Source: a virus
Virus record (IMG/VR): IMGVR_UViG_3300031463_000547
Span: 1 to 64,000 of that record
Reading direction: 5' to 3' (one strand)
Length of the DNA: 64,000 bases
The notes below the pieces were generated by a model. It had not been told where the DNA came from. It searched no databases and was given only the letters and a program-made list of their open reading frames with translations. Each line of letters begins with the position of its first letter. Positions within the stretch are counted from its first letter, which is position 1. Made by a program: the position numbers and the translations under genes. Positions 40,704-49,507 of the stretch are shown here, one piece after another.

Positions 40704-42749
40704 ATGGAGAGCTTCAACGTCATCGTGCCTCTGGTCAAGGCGACTAGGGGGAAAAATGGCGAAACCATCATTCACGGGGTGGCATCAGACGAGAGCGTTG
40801 ACCTGCAGGGAGAGGTGACGCTGGCGGCTGGCCTGAAGGGCAGTTTGCCATATCTGCAGAAATTCGGCAAGTTCAATGACGACCACCGCAACGTGGATGT
40901 TGGGGAGGTAACATTCGCAGCAGTTGTGCCCCAGCGCGAATTAGTTGCAAAGGGCATTCTGGATGAAAAACTGGTGCCCGCGAACGAGTTGGACAGCGAA
41001 GTGCTGTATGTGAGCGGGCCGTTGTATAAGCATGTCGATCGCGCAAAGTACTATCGCGATGTGCTGCGGTCTGGTGGGCGGCTCGGATTGAGCATCCAAG
41101 GCATGGTGCTGGAGAGAGACATTTCAAAATCTGGCGCCGGCCCAACAGTCAACAAGAGGTGCTTCGTCAACAAAATTGCCATAACCGATCAGCCCATCAA
41201 CCCGAACACATGGGTTGCATTGCAGAAATCATTTGGCGGCTCATCAGAGGGGCCGAAACCATTCATGCGCGCACTATCCAAGGCGCTGGAAACCGGGACG
41301 GGAATCGTAAGCGAGAACGATACCGGAGGAGCGGCGTTGCGGAGGCAGAGTCTGGAGCGAACGCGCCGACGACGCGCAAGGAGGAAAGGCGTTACAACCA
41401 TGAACACAGACCTGAAGTGTTTCGTAACCGATGTCGAAAAGAGTCTGGGCGGCCTGAGTGCCGATGAGGTGTCGGCACTAATTTTGCGTGAATTAGAATC
41501 ATCCGGTGTTGCTGAAACCGACACTGCTCACTTCGATAGGCCGTGGGTCCAAGCGCTATATGACGATCATGCAATAATCGCCCGGAACAACAAGTATTAC
41601 CGGTACGACTACGCGATCAGAGACAAGAAGCTTGCTAAGTTGCGGTTTGTGGGTGAGGTCGCACAGGAGCGAAATTGGGTGCCCGTACCGCCGACAGAAG
41701 GCGAAGTCCAGAAATCACTGCTGGATGTTGGATCGTTGGATAGTCCGCGCCGCGTGCTGGAGGCGTGGAGGAACTTGCAGAAGGCAGTTGGTACCGGACA
41801 TTATTCAGCCAGCGAGATCACACAGGCAGCAAAACGCATTCGCGAAGCTGCTAAAGGAGAGAGCAGATTGTCGAAAGCCATCGAGATAGACGCAGAATCA
41901 TTTGGTGCAACCAACCTGACCAAGGGTTTCGTGGAGAACGAGTTAGCACTGTTGGATTGGTTGGAGACCGCATCTGATACGGAGTTTGATGATGCGCTTT
42001 CCAAGTCCTTGACAAAGGGCCGAAAGGCTGCAGCGAAGAACGATAAGAAGTCACCAGAAGCTGATGAGAACACGTCCCCAATCGAGGAAGATGAGGACGA
42101 GGACGAAGAGCTTTTCGGCCAAGACGAAGAGGAAGACGAAGACGAGGAAGAAGAGGAAGACGAAGAGGAAGACGAAGACGAGGAAGAAGAGGAAGACGAA
42201 GAGGAAGAGGAAGAAGAAGAGGAAGAACCGCGACGAACTCGGAGATCGAAGAAATCCTTTGCAGACAAGATGATCGAGGAAGGTGGGCCGGAAATTATCG
42301 AGGCCATCGATATGTCACCAATTTTGGCAGGATTCGTTGACACCATAGGTAAATCCCTGGCGAGCGTGGAGTACGCAATAGAGGAGCTTGGCGAGCGTGT
42401 GAGTGCTTTGGAGACCAGCCGAAACGGGGATGGTCTCACGAAATCGCTGGAGCCGATAATTGCGTCGATAAATGAGATTCGGGAGAATCTGGACGAAATT
42501 GGCAAACAGCCGCGGCCACGAGGCTCATACACGGTGCTCAACAAGGGATTTGAGGCGGGATCAGGCTCGTCTGATATGACACGGGAACATGCGATGAGCG
42601 TGCTAGTTAGAGCCGCTCAGGAGGGGTTGACCAGCGGGGCGATGGTAACACAGCTCGAACTGACGCCTGGGACGGGCGTACCCGCCGAGATCGTGCCGAT
42701 TGTCAAGAGTTTGGAGAGCAAACTGAAGAGCGCAGGTATCAGCGCATAG
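40704..42749 (+). CDS. Prohead protease fused to scaffold
   Basis: 681 residues. Starts MESFNVIVPLVKA. Residues 15-180 look like a phage serine prohead protease of the XkdF/HK97 type (GVASDESVDLQGEV; DDHRNVDVGEV with H61; GGRLGLSIQGMV with S130 as possible catalytic pair). Residues 191-220 form a motif shared with the capsid protein. The rest is scaffold-like: helical, with a very acidic Glu/Asp run near 455-510 and repeated K-S-[F/L] sites. It cuts scaffold and capsid N termini during maturation. Catalytic residues are my assignment. Confidence 0.8.
   Translation: MESFNVIVPLVKATRGKNGETIIHGVASDESVDLQGEVTLAAGLKGSLPYLQKFGKFNDDHRNVDVGEVTFAAVVPQRELVAKGILDEKLVPANELDSEVLYVSGPLYKHVDRAKYYRDVLRSGGRLGLSIQGMVLERDISKSGAGPTVNKRCFVNKIAITDQPINPNTWVALQKSFGGSSEGPKPFMRALSKALETGTGIVSENDTGGAALRRQSLERTRRRRARRKGVTTMNTDLKCFVTDVEKSLGGLSADEVSALILRELESSGVAETDTAHFDRPWVQALYDDHAIIARNNKYYRYDYAIRDKKLAKLRFVGEVAQERNWVPVPPTEGEVQKSLLDVGSLDSPRRVLEAWRNLQKAVGTGHYSASEITQAAKRIREAAKGESRLSKAIEIDAESFGATNLTKGFVENELALLDWLETASDTEFDDALSKSLTKGRKAAAKNDKKSPEADENTSPIEEDEDEDEELFGQDEEEDEDEEEEEDEEEDEDEEEEEDEEEEEEEEEEPRRTRRSKKSFADKMIEEGGPEIIEAIDMSPILAGFVDTIGKSLASVEYAIEELGERVSALETSRNGDGLTKSLEPIIASINEIRENLDEIGKQPRPRGSYTVLNKGFEAGSGSSDMTREHAMSVLVRAAQEGLTSGAMVTQLELTPGTGVPAEIVPIVKSLESKLKSAGISA
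41400..42749 (+). CDS. Possible nested scaffold protein from an internal start
   Basis: ATG 41400, in frame within the protease-scaffold gene, is preceded by AAGGAGGAAAGG (41378-41389). It would give a 449-residue scaffold without the protease domain and without the shared 30-residue motif, as lambda Nu3 is nested in gene C. SD spacing is 10-15 bases, so plausible but unproven. Confidence 0.45.
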   Translation: MNTDLKCFVTDVEKSLGGLSADEVSALILRELESSGVAETDTAHFDRPWVQALYDDHAIIARNNKYYRYDYAIRDKKLAKLRFVGEVAQERNWVPVPPTEGEVQKSLLDVGSLDSPRRVLEAWRNLQKAVGTGHYSASEITQAAKRIREAAKGESRLSKAIEIDAESFGATNLTKGFVENELALLDWLETASDTEFDDALSKSLTKGRKAAAKNDKKSPEADENTSPIEEDEDEDEELFGQDEEEDEDEEEEEDEEEDEDEEEEEDEEEEEEEEEEPRRTRRSKKSFADKMIEEGGPEIIEAIDMSPILAGFVDTIGKSLASVEYAIEELGERVSALETSRNGDGLTKSLEPIIASINEIRENLDEIGKQPRPRGSYTVLNKGFEAGSGSSDMTREHAMSVLVRAAQEGLTSGAMVTQLELTPGTGVPAEIVPIVKSLESKLKSAGISA

Positions 42750-42775
42750 TTGCATAGGGACAACTGAATAGTTAC

Positions 42776-42835
42776 GGCCGAGAGGACCAACCACGAGCCG
42801 AAGCATTTCCAGAGATGGGAGCGCTTCGGCTTTTT
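42776..42835 (+). ncRNA. Late-boundary RNA element, copy 3 (before the major capsid gene)
   Basis: Leader GGCCGAGAGGACCAACCAC (42776-42794), then hairpin AGCCGAAGC (42796-42804) with GCTTCGGCT (42823-42831), an A.C mismatch, TTTCC with GGGAG, and loop AGAGAT, then TTTTT. The upper stem differs from copy 1 by compensating or wobble changes while the mismatch and six-base loop are kept. Confidence 0.72.
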
Positions 42836-42864
42836 GTTTGCACGACAAAGGAGGAAAACCACTA

Positions 42865-44334
42865 ATGCTGAACCTTGGTTCATTTGTAGGGATACAGGAC
42901 TACCCTGCTGGATCGGCGATCCAAGGGATGATGTCCAATGAAGACGTGGCGGTGTTGGCGAAGGCGCTAGAAACAGGCAGCGGTATCGTGGCTGCGGACG
43001 CAACCGGCGGCCAGGCACTGCGTGTACAAAGTCTTGAGAACACTCTAAAGATTGTGGCCCCGCAACAGAAAAATCTGCGGCTATGGCCACGACTGAGTAA
43101 GGAACCGGTCCAATCAACAACCGTTGAATTCACCCGACAGGATACTGCATATGGCGAGGGGTTGGGTGATGGATTCATCGGAGAAATTGCGGAAGCCAGC
43201 GTTTCCGACGAGACCTACATCCGCAAGGTAGCGTTGGTGAAGTTCATAGGTGCGCAGGGGCAGGTATCACTGGCGCAGCAGTTGGTCAACAACATTGTCA
43301 ATCCCATCCTTGCTCAGCAGGTGAGCGCAAAGACTACGGCAGTGCTGCTCAAGACCGAGCATGCACTTGTGTATGGCGATTCCGCCCTGAATCCGCTCTC
43401 CTATGACGGATTCATCGCGCAGATATTGAAGGCAGCATGGGCCGACCCCAGCGGGTTGGGCAATCCGGTTAACGGCATTGTGATTGACTGGGAGGGCAAC
43501 CCGCCAGACCAGGCGATGATTGAGGACGCAGCACAGCGTGTGCAGAACCGCTACGGAACTCTGGACTATGCACTGATGGGCACGGATGTCAAGAGCAGTC
43601 TGACGAAGGCGCTCTTCCCAGGCCAGTATATCCCCCAACCGCCGAATGCAGAGGGCCGCTATGGAACCCCATTCCGGATTTACGAATCGTCATATGGGCC
43701 TGTAGAGTTGGAGGGCAGTGTATTTGTGCGTTCATTCGGCTGCTCACAGACGGCGGTCGGTGGGTCGAGCGCGCCAGCAGCAACGGATGCAGTCACAGTA
43801 GCGGTTGCATCAGACTCATCGTCAAAGTTGGACAAGGGGACATACTACTACTGGGTGACGATGTGCCGGAGGGGGTTCTCGTCAACTCCGCTCGCCGTAA
43901 CAGGCGAAACGACGTCCGTTAGCCAGAAAATCACCCTGACTGTTGCCGACGCCAAGTTCGCGCCGGGAGGCACTCCGAACGCGGAGTATATTTCGATCTA
44001 TCGGTCGCAGATAAACGACATCACGACAGCGACCCTGATCGCACGAGTGCCACGCGGTTATACGTATGATGGCACGAGCTGCAGAGCCGATGGGCCGAAC
44101 ACGGTGTATGTGGACGTCAACCAGAACCGAGACAACTGCGGGGAAATGATCGGATTCACTTGGGATACGAACCAGGTGCTGACGTTCAAGCAGCTTGCTC
44201 CGCCGATGAAGCTCGATTTGGCGATCGTGGGGACGTATACCCCGTTCATGTGTCTCCTGTATGGCACACCGGTCGTCTATGCGCCGTCGAAGTTGGTGTA
44301 TGTGAAGAACATCGGCAAATTGCCTCGTGGTTAG
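42865..44334 (+). CDS. Major capsid protein, HK97-like, with inserted Ig-like domain
   Basis: 489 residues from ATG 42865 with AAAGGAGG upstream. The N-terminal 60 residues carry LAKALETGSG...TGG.ALR.QSLENT, shared with the scaffold gene. Then the capsid core (LRLWPRLSKEPVQSTTVEFT, AYGEGLGDGFIGE, LMGTDVKSSLTKALFPG). About 275-400 looks like an immunoglobulin-like insertion (GTYYYWVTMCRRGFSSTPL, EYISIYRSQ). The C-terminal capsid segment resumes (APPMKLDLAIVGTYTPF). Follows protease-scaffold, as expected. Confidence 0.85.
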   Translation: MLNLGSFVGIQDYPAGSAIQGMMSNEDVAVLAKALETGSGIVAADATGGQALRVQSLENTLKIVAPQQKNLRLWPRLSKEPVQSTTVEFTRQDTAYGEGLGDGFIGEIAEASVSDETYIRKVALVKFIGAQGQVSLAQQLVNNIVNPILAQQVSAKTTAVLLKTEHALVYGDSALNPLSYDGFIAQILKAAWADPSGLGNPVNGIVIDWEGNPPDQAMIEDAAQRVQNRYGTLDYALMGTDVKSSLTKALFPGQYIPQPPNAEGRYGTPFRIYESSYGPVELEGSVFVRSFGCSQTAVGGSSAPAATDAVTVAVASDSSSKLDKGTYYYWVTMCRRGFSSTPLAVTGETTSVSQKITLTVADAKFAPGGTPNAEYISIYRSQINDITTATLIARVPRGYTYDGTSCRADGPNTVYVDVNQNRDNCGEMIGFTWDTNQVLTFKQLAPPMKLDLAIVGTYTPFMCLLYGTPVVYAPSKLVYVKNIGKLPRG

Positions 44335-44347
44335 AAAGGAGCATCGC

Positions 44348-45193
44348 ATGAACGCCCCCAGTGTACATCGCAAGAAGGATTTGTTGCAGGCATTGGATAT
44401 TAGCCTGCCACCGATAGTGATCCCCTTGGTTAAGGGGAACGTGTCGGCGGCAGCCGATAAGGTCGGGTTCGTGCTACCGGACAAACTGACGCTGTCGAAG
44501 ATCGCAGGCCGGCTCGCTACAGGCGGCGCCGGCACAAACACCACGAAAACGGTGGTGGACATGCTCATCGATGGTGTGTCGGTCCTGAGAGAGCGATTGG
44601 CTCACGTGCTGGTATATACGGCCGGTGATCAGACATATACGGACCAGACTGACGCGGCTTGGACTGTTTCCGGTAGCGATGCATTCGAGTTCTGCGCAGC
44701 GACTGGTGACCGACTCTACATCGGTCACCATAAGCCATTCAGATCGCTGTGGTATAGCTCGGCGGTGGCCGGCAATACTGGCGCCGCAACGTTTAAATAC
44801 AGTCGTGCTGGCGATACAACGCCGGCTGGCTCATTCAGCGGCCTAACAAATGGCACTCTTGGATCAAAACCATTCGATCAGAGTGGACTGATTACATGGA
44901 CAATGCCGAGTAATTGGGCACCCATTACCATCAACGGAATATCCGCCTATTGGATGTCCGTGGCATTGGCTGCGACAATTACAACGGCGCCGCAGGCCGC
45001 AGAAATCTCGATTGCAGACGGCCTCATCCAGATTGCAAAGGGCGACGGTAGTGCCGTAGTGACAGATATTGTCACACTAGCCAAACCATTGGTGCTGCGC
45101 GCGGGTGAGACGATCAGCTTGGATATTAAGGCCGTACCGGAAACGACGCCACCGACCGATCTTTCGGTTAGCTTAGGACCGTCACTGCTTTAG
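44348..45193 (+). CDS. Putative head decoration protein
   Basis: 281 residues from ATG 44348 (AAAGGAGC upstream). Near residue 23-30 it carries IVIPLVKG, the motif of the packaged-protein set, then helices and a beta-rich domain (WYSSAVAGNTGAATFKYS, WTMPSNWAPITINGISAYW). Placed directly after the capsid gene. Decoration or fibre role inferred from position. Confidence 0.6.
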   Translation: MNAPSVHRKKDLLQALDISLPPIVIPLVKGNVSAAADKVGFVLPDKLTLSKIAGRLATGGAGTNTTKTVVDMLIDGVSVLRERLAHVLVYTAGDQTYTDQTDAAWTVSGSDAFEFCAATGDRLYIGHHKPFRSLWYSSAVAGNTGAATFKYSRAGDTTPAGSFSGLTNGTLGSKPFDQSGLITWTMPSNWAPITINGISAYWMSVALAATITTAPQAAEISIADGLIQIAKGDGSAVVTDIVTLAKPLVLRAGETISLDIKAVPETTPPTDLSVSLGPSLL

Positions 45194-45213
45194 GTAACAA
45201 GGAGGGGCATAAC

Positions 45214-45702
45214 ATGGAACTCATCATTCGTGTTTGCATTCCATCGGCGGCAGGCGCAGCTATTTACACGCCCGCAGGCAAAATTGAATTTGATGCAAAC
45301 GGTGTGGCCGAACTGCCTGCAGGTTGGACGCAGTATCTGCGCGGCTATCCAGACCTAACAGTCTATGATGGACAATCGCCGTCATCTCCGGCTCCAGAGA
45401 CAGAAATAGAATCAGAATCGGGGCCGGAGTTTTCTGAGCCGCCGAACGAAAACACCGCTGTCCATACAGATTTCGAGAAGCTCCGAGTGTTTGTAGATGG
45501 CGATCAGGTCTGCGCGATGCGTGGGGATGATGGTCCGGCGGTGTTTGTAGATCGGGCAGAGGGCGTAACTGGGGACGTAACGGAGGCCGAACGCGAGGCA
45601 GTACTGGCAAAATGGCATGCCACACATGCCGAGGCTGATGTTGGTTCGCACAAACCACGGACACGAAAGCAGCGAGCGAAAGCGAAGCGAGCTTCTGCAT
45701 AA
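45214..45702 (+). CDS. Hypothetical late protein
   Basis: 162 residues, SD AAGGAGGGG. N-terminal 45 residues beta-like (MELIIRVCIPSAAGAAIYTP), a Glu/Ser/Pro linker, a small domain, and a basic C-terminal tail (HKPRTRKQRAKAKRASA). Ends the capsid operon just before an intrinsic terminator. Not recognised. Confidence 0.55.
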   Translation: MELIIRVCIPSAAGAAIYTPAGKIEFDANGVAELPAGWTQYLRGYPDLTVYDGQSPSSPAPETEIESESGPEFSEPPNENTAVHTDFEKLRVFVDGDQVCAMRGDDGPAVFVDRAEGVTGDVTEAEREAVLAKWHATHAEADVGSHKPRTRKQRAKAKRASA

Positions 45703-45729
45703 CAGAGCTACAAGTGAAACAAGAAAGGC

Positions 45730-45761
45730 GGGGGCGGGTGGATCGTGCTCGCCCCCATTTT
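45730..45761 (+). terminator. Intrinsic terminator after the capsid genes
   Basis: GGGGGCG (45730-45736) pairs with CGCCCCC (45750-45756), extended by G.T and G-C pairs around a 9-base loop, followed by ATTTTAGTTT. A classic Rho-independent terminator. It lacks the leader of the four late-boundary elements and is therefore a different class. Confidence 0.8.
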
Positions 45762-45780
45762 AGTTTGATGGATAGATCCG

Positions 45781-46575
45781 ATGGATGTGACTGCAGTACG
45801 CGATGAATTGATCGGGCTGGATGCCGCGCCATATATGACTCGGTTGGGAACGACGGAAACAGCTATCAACCAAAAGCTTGCCACTTCGATTGCACAGGCA
45901 CGCGCGCGCGTCCAACGCGAACTGCATTTGACCTTGGACACTACGGTCATAAAATCCAATCCGGATGCTGGAGTACAATTCGATGTCGAGGAAGAGCCAT
46001 ACGACTACTTTACCAGCGACTATCGGCATTTTGGTTGGTTGAAACTCCGGCGTAGGCCGGTGCAGTCGGTAGAACGGGTTCGGCTGATGTTGGGGCCGCA
46101 GATGACCATCTTCACCTATCCGCGTGAGTGGATTCGAGTACGGCACAAGCAGGCACATATCCAGATCGTGCCGACTCCAGGCGCGGCATTCCAGAACCTA
46201 GTGATGGCCAATGGGCTATATTATCTACCCTATCTGAGTGCGGCTCCGATCTTCAATGAATACCCACAACTAATAGCCGTGGACTATACGGCAGGTATCG
46301 GGGACGCGCTGGCAAGCGACGAGTATGCAGACTTAGCATTGCAGATTGCCAGGTTGGCAGCACGGGAGGTTTTATTGAGGTTGGATAATGCTGTCAGTCC
46401 CGGCGTGCAGTCCAGAAGCATATCCGAGGACGGCGCAAGTGAATCGACAAGCTACGCGCGCGGACAGACCAAAACACTTTTCGGCGCCCATATCGATCAG
46501 ATAGAAGCGGATTGGGAACGGTTCAAGTTGATGTGGCAGGGCCATAATACAGGGCCGATCTTTACAGTGGTATGA
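45781..46575 (+). CDS. Head-tail connector (adaptor-like) protein
   Basis: 264 residues. Position right after capsid genes and sequence layout (N-terminal helical ARVQRELHLTLD; LKLRRRPVQSVERVRLM; YTAGIGD followed by LALQIARLAAREVLLRL) fit the family of phage gp6-like connectors that extend the portal. Assigned by layout, moderate certainty. Confidence 0.6.
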   Translation: MDVTAVRDELIGLDAAPYMTRLGTTETAINQKLATSIAQARARVQRELHLTLDTTVIKSNPDAGVQFDVEEEPYDYFTSDYRHFGWLKLRRRPVQSVERVRLMLGPQMTIFTYPREWIRVRHKQAHIQIVPTPGAAFQNLVMANGLYYLPYLSAAPIFNEYPQLIAVDYTAGIGDALASDEYADLALQIARLAAREVLLRLDNAVSPGVQSRSISEDGASESTSYARGQTKTLFGAHIDQIEADWERFKLMWQGHNTGPIFTVV

Positions 46576-47237
46576 ACGATTTCGAGGTCGCAGTGCACAG
46601 GGAGTTTATCCATCGGCGCGGAGAGTCGATCCGGTGGTATCGCAGTATGCCGTGTGCATGCTTAGACGTTATGGGCGGCACGCATGACAGACAGTGCTCG
46701 ATCTGTGGGGGCATAGGCTATCGCTATGAACGGCAGAATCCAACCAGCGATAAGGCCCTGGTTCGACAGGTGGACGAGGAAAGGCAATTCCGAAGCTATG
46801 GGCAATTGCAGGTCGGCAACATAACGATCACCACAATGCCGGATGAATTGCCCATAGGTGAAGGAGATTTAATAGACCTTGTCGAGCGACGGTTCCGGCA
46901 TTCGGAGGTCATTAACCATACAGGGCTAACCGATGCTGTGCACTGGCAGCCGGTTGTCGAGCTGATAGAGGTGCGGAGCCTGACAAAAACATATGCCATT
47001 GGTGACGATGAAGGGCAGGTTGGCATTGCCGAAGATGGCGGTGGAATCATATGGCATTGCGAGGAAGGCGCCCCTGTGTTGCCCCCAGCAGGAGAGCGGC
47101 TGACGGTGGTATACGGATGGTGTCCGCGCTATATCGTGATGCCAGGGATGGTAACGACCAGACGGTCAGTGGGCGGAACCAGCATGCCGCAGCGCGTCGC
47201 CGCGAAGCTATGGAACCGCGATGAAGTAAAACAATAA
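46572..47237 (+). CDS. Putative head-closure protein with zinc knuckle
   Basis: 221 residues. CACLDVMGGTHDRQCSICGG (near 28-47) gives a C-x-C...C-x2-C zinc site of DnaJ-like spacing. The rest is beta-rich (VGNITITTMPDELPIGEGDL). Overlaps the connector gene by four bases. Similar zinc-knuckle proteins occur at the neck of several phages. Head closure is inferred from order. Confidence 0.55.
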   Translation: MNDFEVAVHREFIHRRGESIRWYRSMPCACLDVMGGTHDRQCSICGGIGYRYERQNPTSDKALVRQVDEERQFRSYGQLQVGNITITTMPDELPIGEGDLIDLVERRFRHSEVINHTGLTDAVHWQPVVELIEVRSLTKTYAIGDDEGQVGIAEDGGGIIWHCEEGAPVLPPAGERLTVVYGWCPRYIVMPGMVTTRRSVGGTSMPQRVAAKLWNRDEVKQ

Positions 47238-47250
47238 CGAGGTGAATACG

Positions 47251-48057
47251 ATGCCTGCAATACAGTTGATTTCTCCTGACGATATGATTGCGGTGACCGA
47301 CGCCATCGGTCAGATTCGGACAGCGCTGGAATCCGCCGTAGACACGTCTGACGACTGGGCGTCGCAGATACTGACCACGATCTTGGGCATAACGGATCCT
47401 AATTCGTTCTATGTTGGTCAGGACCTGCGTCTGCCAGCGTGGGACCTGAAGGAGTTGTTTACGAGTGACGCCGTGACACGTATGCTACTGCAGGGATTTA
47501 TTGCGGCGCTGAATCAGCACTGTAGCCAGCGAGGTCTGGTGGTCAGTTCCAATATACGCGATATAAACTCCTTTGCCACCTTCTTCAACGCCGCCGGCAA
47601 TTTCTACGATGTGCTTTATAGCCCGGCATTCGCGGCAGCCTATGCTGCGGTATTTTCACCTACCCTTTCGGCGGCGAACTGCTATTCGCCGGAGATCAAA
47701 CAGTCCGGCCAGGGAGTGGCGATGGGAAAGTGGGACTACAATGGTGGCAACCCGGTATTCACAGATGGTGCGGCAGTAGACGCGGCCTATCTGGGGGCGG
47801 TTCCGAAACTCAAGGTGACGAGTCAGATTACGAAAGCCGGGCAAGACGATATTGTCGTTACAGTAACCGGCGTAGACCATACAGGTGCATCCGGTACGCA
47901 TTGGACATATACAGCATCGTCAGACATCGCGCCCGGCAATTATGATTTTGCGGAAGCAGACCAAAAGTGGATTCGCAATGTAGCGGCGAGCAACGGCATC
48001 GCCGTAGAGGGCGCCAGTAGCGGCATATGTTATGTAGAGGGCTGGGAACCGCGCTAG
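47251..48057 (+). CDS. Putative structural protein of the neck or tail
   Basis: 268 residues from ATG 47251 (GAGGTG upstream; GTG 47242 is an alternative). N-terminal 170 residues helical (FATFFNAAGNFYDVLYS), C-terminal 95 beta-rich (KAGQDDIVVTVTGVDHTG). Stop immediately followed by the next ATG. Not recognised. Confidence 0.55.
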   Translation: MPAIQLISPDDMIAVTDAIGQIRTALESAVDTSDDWASQILTTILGITDPNSFYVGQDLRLPAWDLKELFTSDAVTRMLLQGFIAALNQHCSQRGLVVSSNIRDINSFATFFNAAGNFYDVLYSPAFAAAYAAVFSPTLSAANCYSPEIKQSGQGVAMGKWDYNGGNPVFTDGAAVDAAYLGAVPKLKVTSQITKAGQDDIVVTVTGVDHTGASGTHWTYTASSDIAPGNYDFAEADQKWIRNVAASNGIAVEGASSGICYVEGWEPR

Positions 48058-48732
48058 ATGGGAGCGATATTAGAATTCGACGGAGTTCAGGAGTTCTTGG
48101 ATGCGATAGCCGGTATACGGCAACGAATGCTCAATCTGCGCAAGTTCTTGCGCCAAGTCGCGATCTATCTGCGAGCGGGGTTTGCTGAGAATTTCAATGC
48201 CGAAGGTCGGCCTGAACATTGGGCTCCACTATCTCCATCGACGATTGCTGAGAAGCGGCGGTTATTCGAAGCCGGGTTGATCCGCGGCAGGCGGCGAGGA
48301 ATCCGAGTTAGATTGGGGCCGAGTGGCGAACAGCGTGGCGAACTGCCTGGAATCCTGATACGCACAGGCGCGCTCAAGGATTCCGTAGCACGGTCTCATA
48401 CGCGCGGAAACATCGAACGGATTAGCGGTGATGGCACGCTACTCGAAGTGGGTACCAGCCTGCCATATGCTGACGTGCATGATCGGGGCGGCCAAAGCAG
48501 CTATACGATCAGTCCAAGCCAAAAGGGCTTTTTGGCATGGTTCGGCATCGACCGCAAGACCGGTCAGCCGGGCTGGATATTTACCAGGCGACCCGTAAAT
48601 CATCCTCCGATGCCAAGACGCAGTTTCTTGGTCATTACTGAGGATGTATGGCAGCAAATTCAGCATGCGGCTGCTGCATTGGTGGACATAGATGGCGATA
48701 CTGCAGATAACCAACATTCTGAATCCGCGTGA
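48058..48732 (+). CDS. Tail completion / virion morphogenesis protein, Mu gpG-like
   Basis: 224 residues. F.AEGRPEHWAPLSPSTIAEK, then IRTGALKDSV and YADVHDRGG follow the virion morphogenesis family pattern (W..L.p.T...k, iL..tG.L..s, YA..hq.G). The family joins tail to head. Start directly abuts the previous stop. Confidence 0.8.
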   Translation: MGAILEFDGVQEFLDAIAGIRQRMLNLRKFLRQVAIYLRAGFAENFNAEGRPEHWAPLSPSTIAEKRRLFEAGLIRGRRRGIRVRLGPSGEQRGELPGILIRTGALKDSVARSHTRGNIERISGDGTLLEVGTSLPYADVHDRGGQSSYTISPSQKGFLAWFGIDRKTGQPGWIFTRRPVNHPPMPRRSFLVITEDVWQQIQHAAAALVDIDGDTADNQHSESA

Positions 48733-49477
48733 TGGAGTTACCGTAGACATTGAACTGGACCGCGCGCCGATTGGGCAACTCTCAGTGCTGGTCAGTCCAG
48801 TGCCCGATGAATATGGGACTACCGCAGCAATCAACCAGATAGCAGCGCAGCGCTATCGCGTAACGTTGCCATATTCGAATGACGAGGCGGCTCCGCGGCT
48901 GCTGTATTTCACGGCGCATGATGACCAAGGCTACTCGACATATCGGGATTCTCAGGGCTATATTCAGGGCCAAGCGGCGGCGTGGATCGGCAAAACCACA
49001 GAGGATGAGCTTACCGACATAATGAAGCGGCTACGGCGCCGGATCGTCGATAACAAGGTAGGGATCGAAGCCAGACTACGTGAGATCGAGCCGAATATCA
49101 CTCTCAAGCAGATCGTTTGGGGCATGGGCGAGAAGATCGAGTCATACCCATCCATTGAGATCAATCAAGCGGCGCTGCGAGAGACATATGAGGGGACGGA
49201 CTATTTCCGACTCGTCAGTGCAGAGGCTCAGCTATTTGGTTACATCGTTCATCAGATTCCGACCATTGAAGCCGAGTTGGTGAGCGCCTTCGGGCGTGCG
49301 GTGCAGAAGATTTTGAACCAAAAAAGCTATGAGCAAATGACATTGGCCAACGGACAGGTGCTCACGCGCTGCCAAGCACAGAATCTGGCATTCGACAATA
49401 ACATCTGGGATGGACAGCGTTTCGTTTCGAGTTGGTCTCTGGACTGGAGTGGAGAGTTCGGCGAAACGCTGCCGTAA
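48692..49477 (+). CDS. Hypothetical structural protein
   Basis: 261 residues, start inside the end of the previous gene (41-base overlap). Beta-rich N terminus, central helices (ELTDIMKRLRRRIVDNKVGI) and a conserved-looking end (QMTLANGQVLTRCQAQNLAF). Located just before the tail tube. Tail terminator is possible by order only. Confidence 0.55.
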   Translation: MAILQITNILNPRDGVTVDIELDRAPIGQLSVLVSPVPDEYGTTAAINQIAAQRYRVTLPYSNDEAAPRLLYFTAHDDQGYSTYRDSQGYIQGQAAAWIGKTTEDELTDIMKRLRRRIVDNKVGIEARLREIEPNITLKQIVWGMGEKIESYPSIEINQAALRETYEGTDYFRLVSAEAQLFGYIVHQIPTIEAELVSAFGRAVQKILNQKSYEQMTLANGQVLTRCQAQNLAFDNNIWDGQRFVSSWSLDWSGEFGETLP

Positions 49478-49507
49478 CAGATATTGAGTCACATCAAGAA
49501 GGCGAGC

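Noticed and set aside
41801-42544. 247-codon minus-strand frame, very serine-rich
   Set aside because: It is the reverse shadow of the Glu/Asp run (GAA/GAG/GAC codons read backwards as serine) in the scaffold gene.
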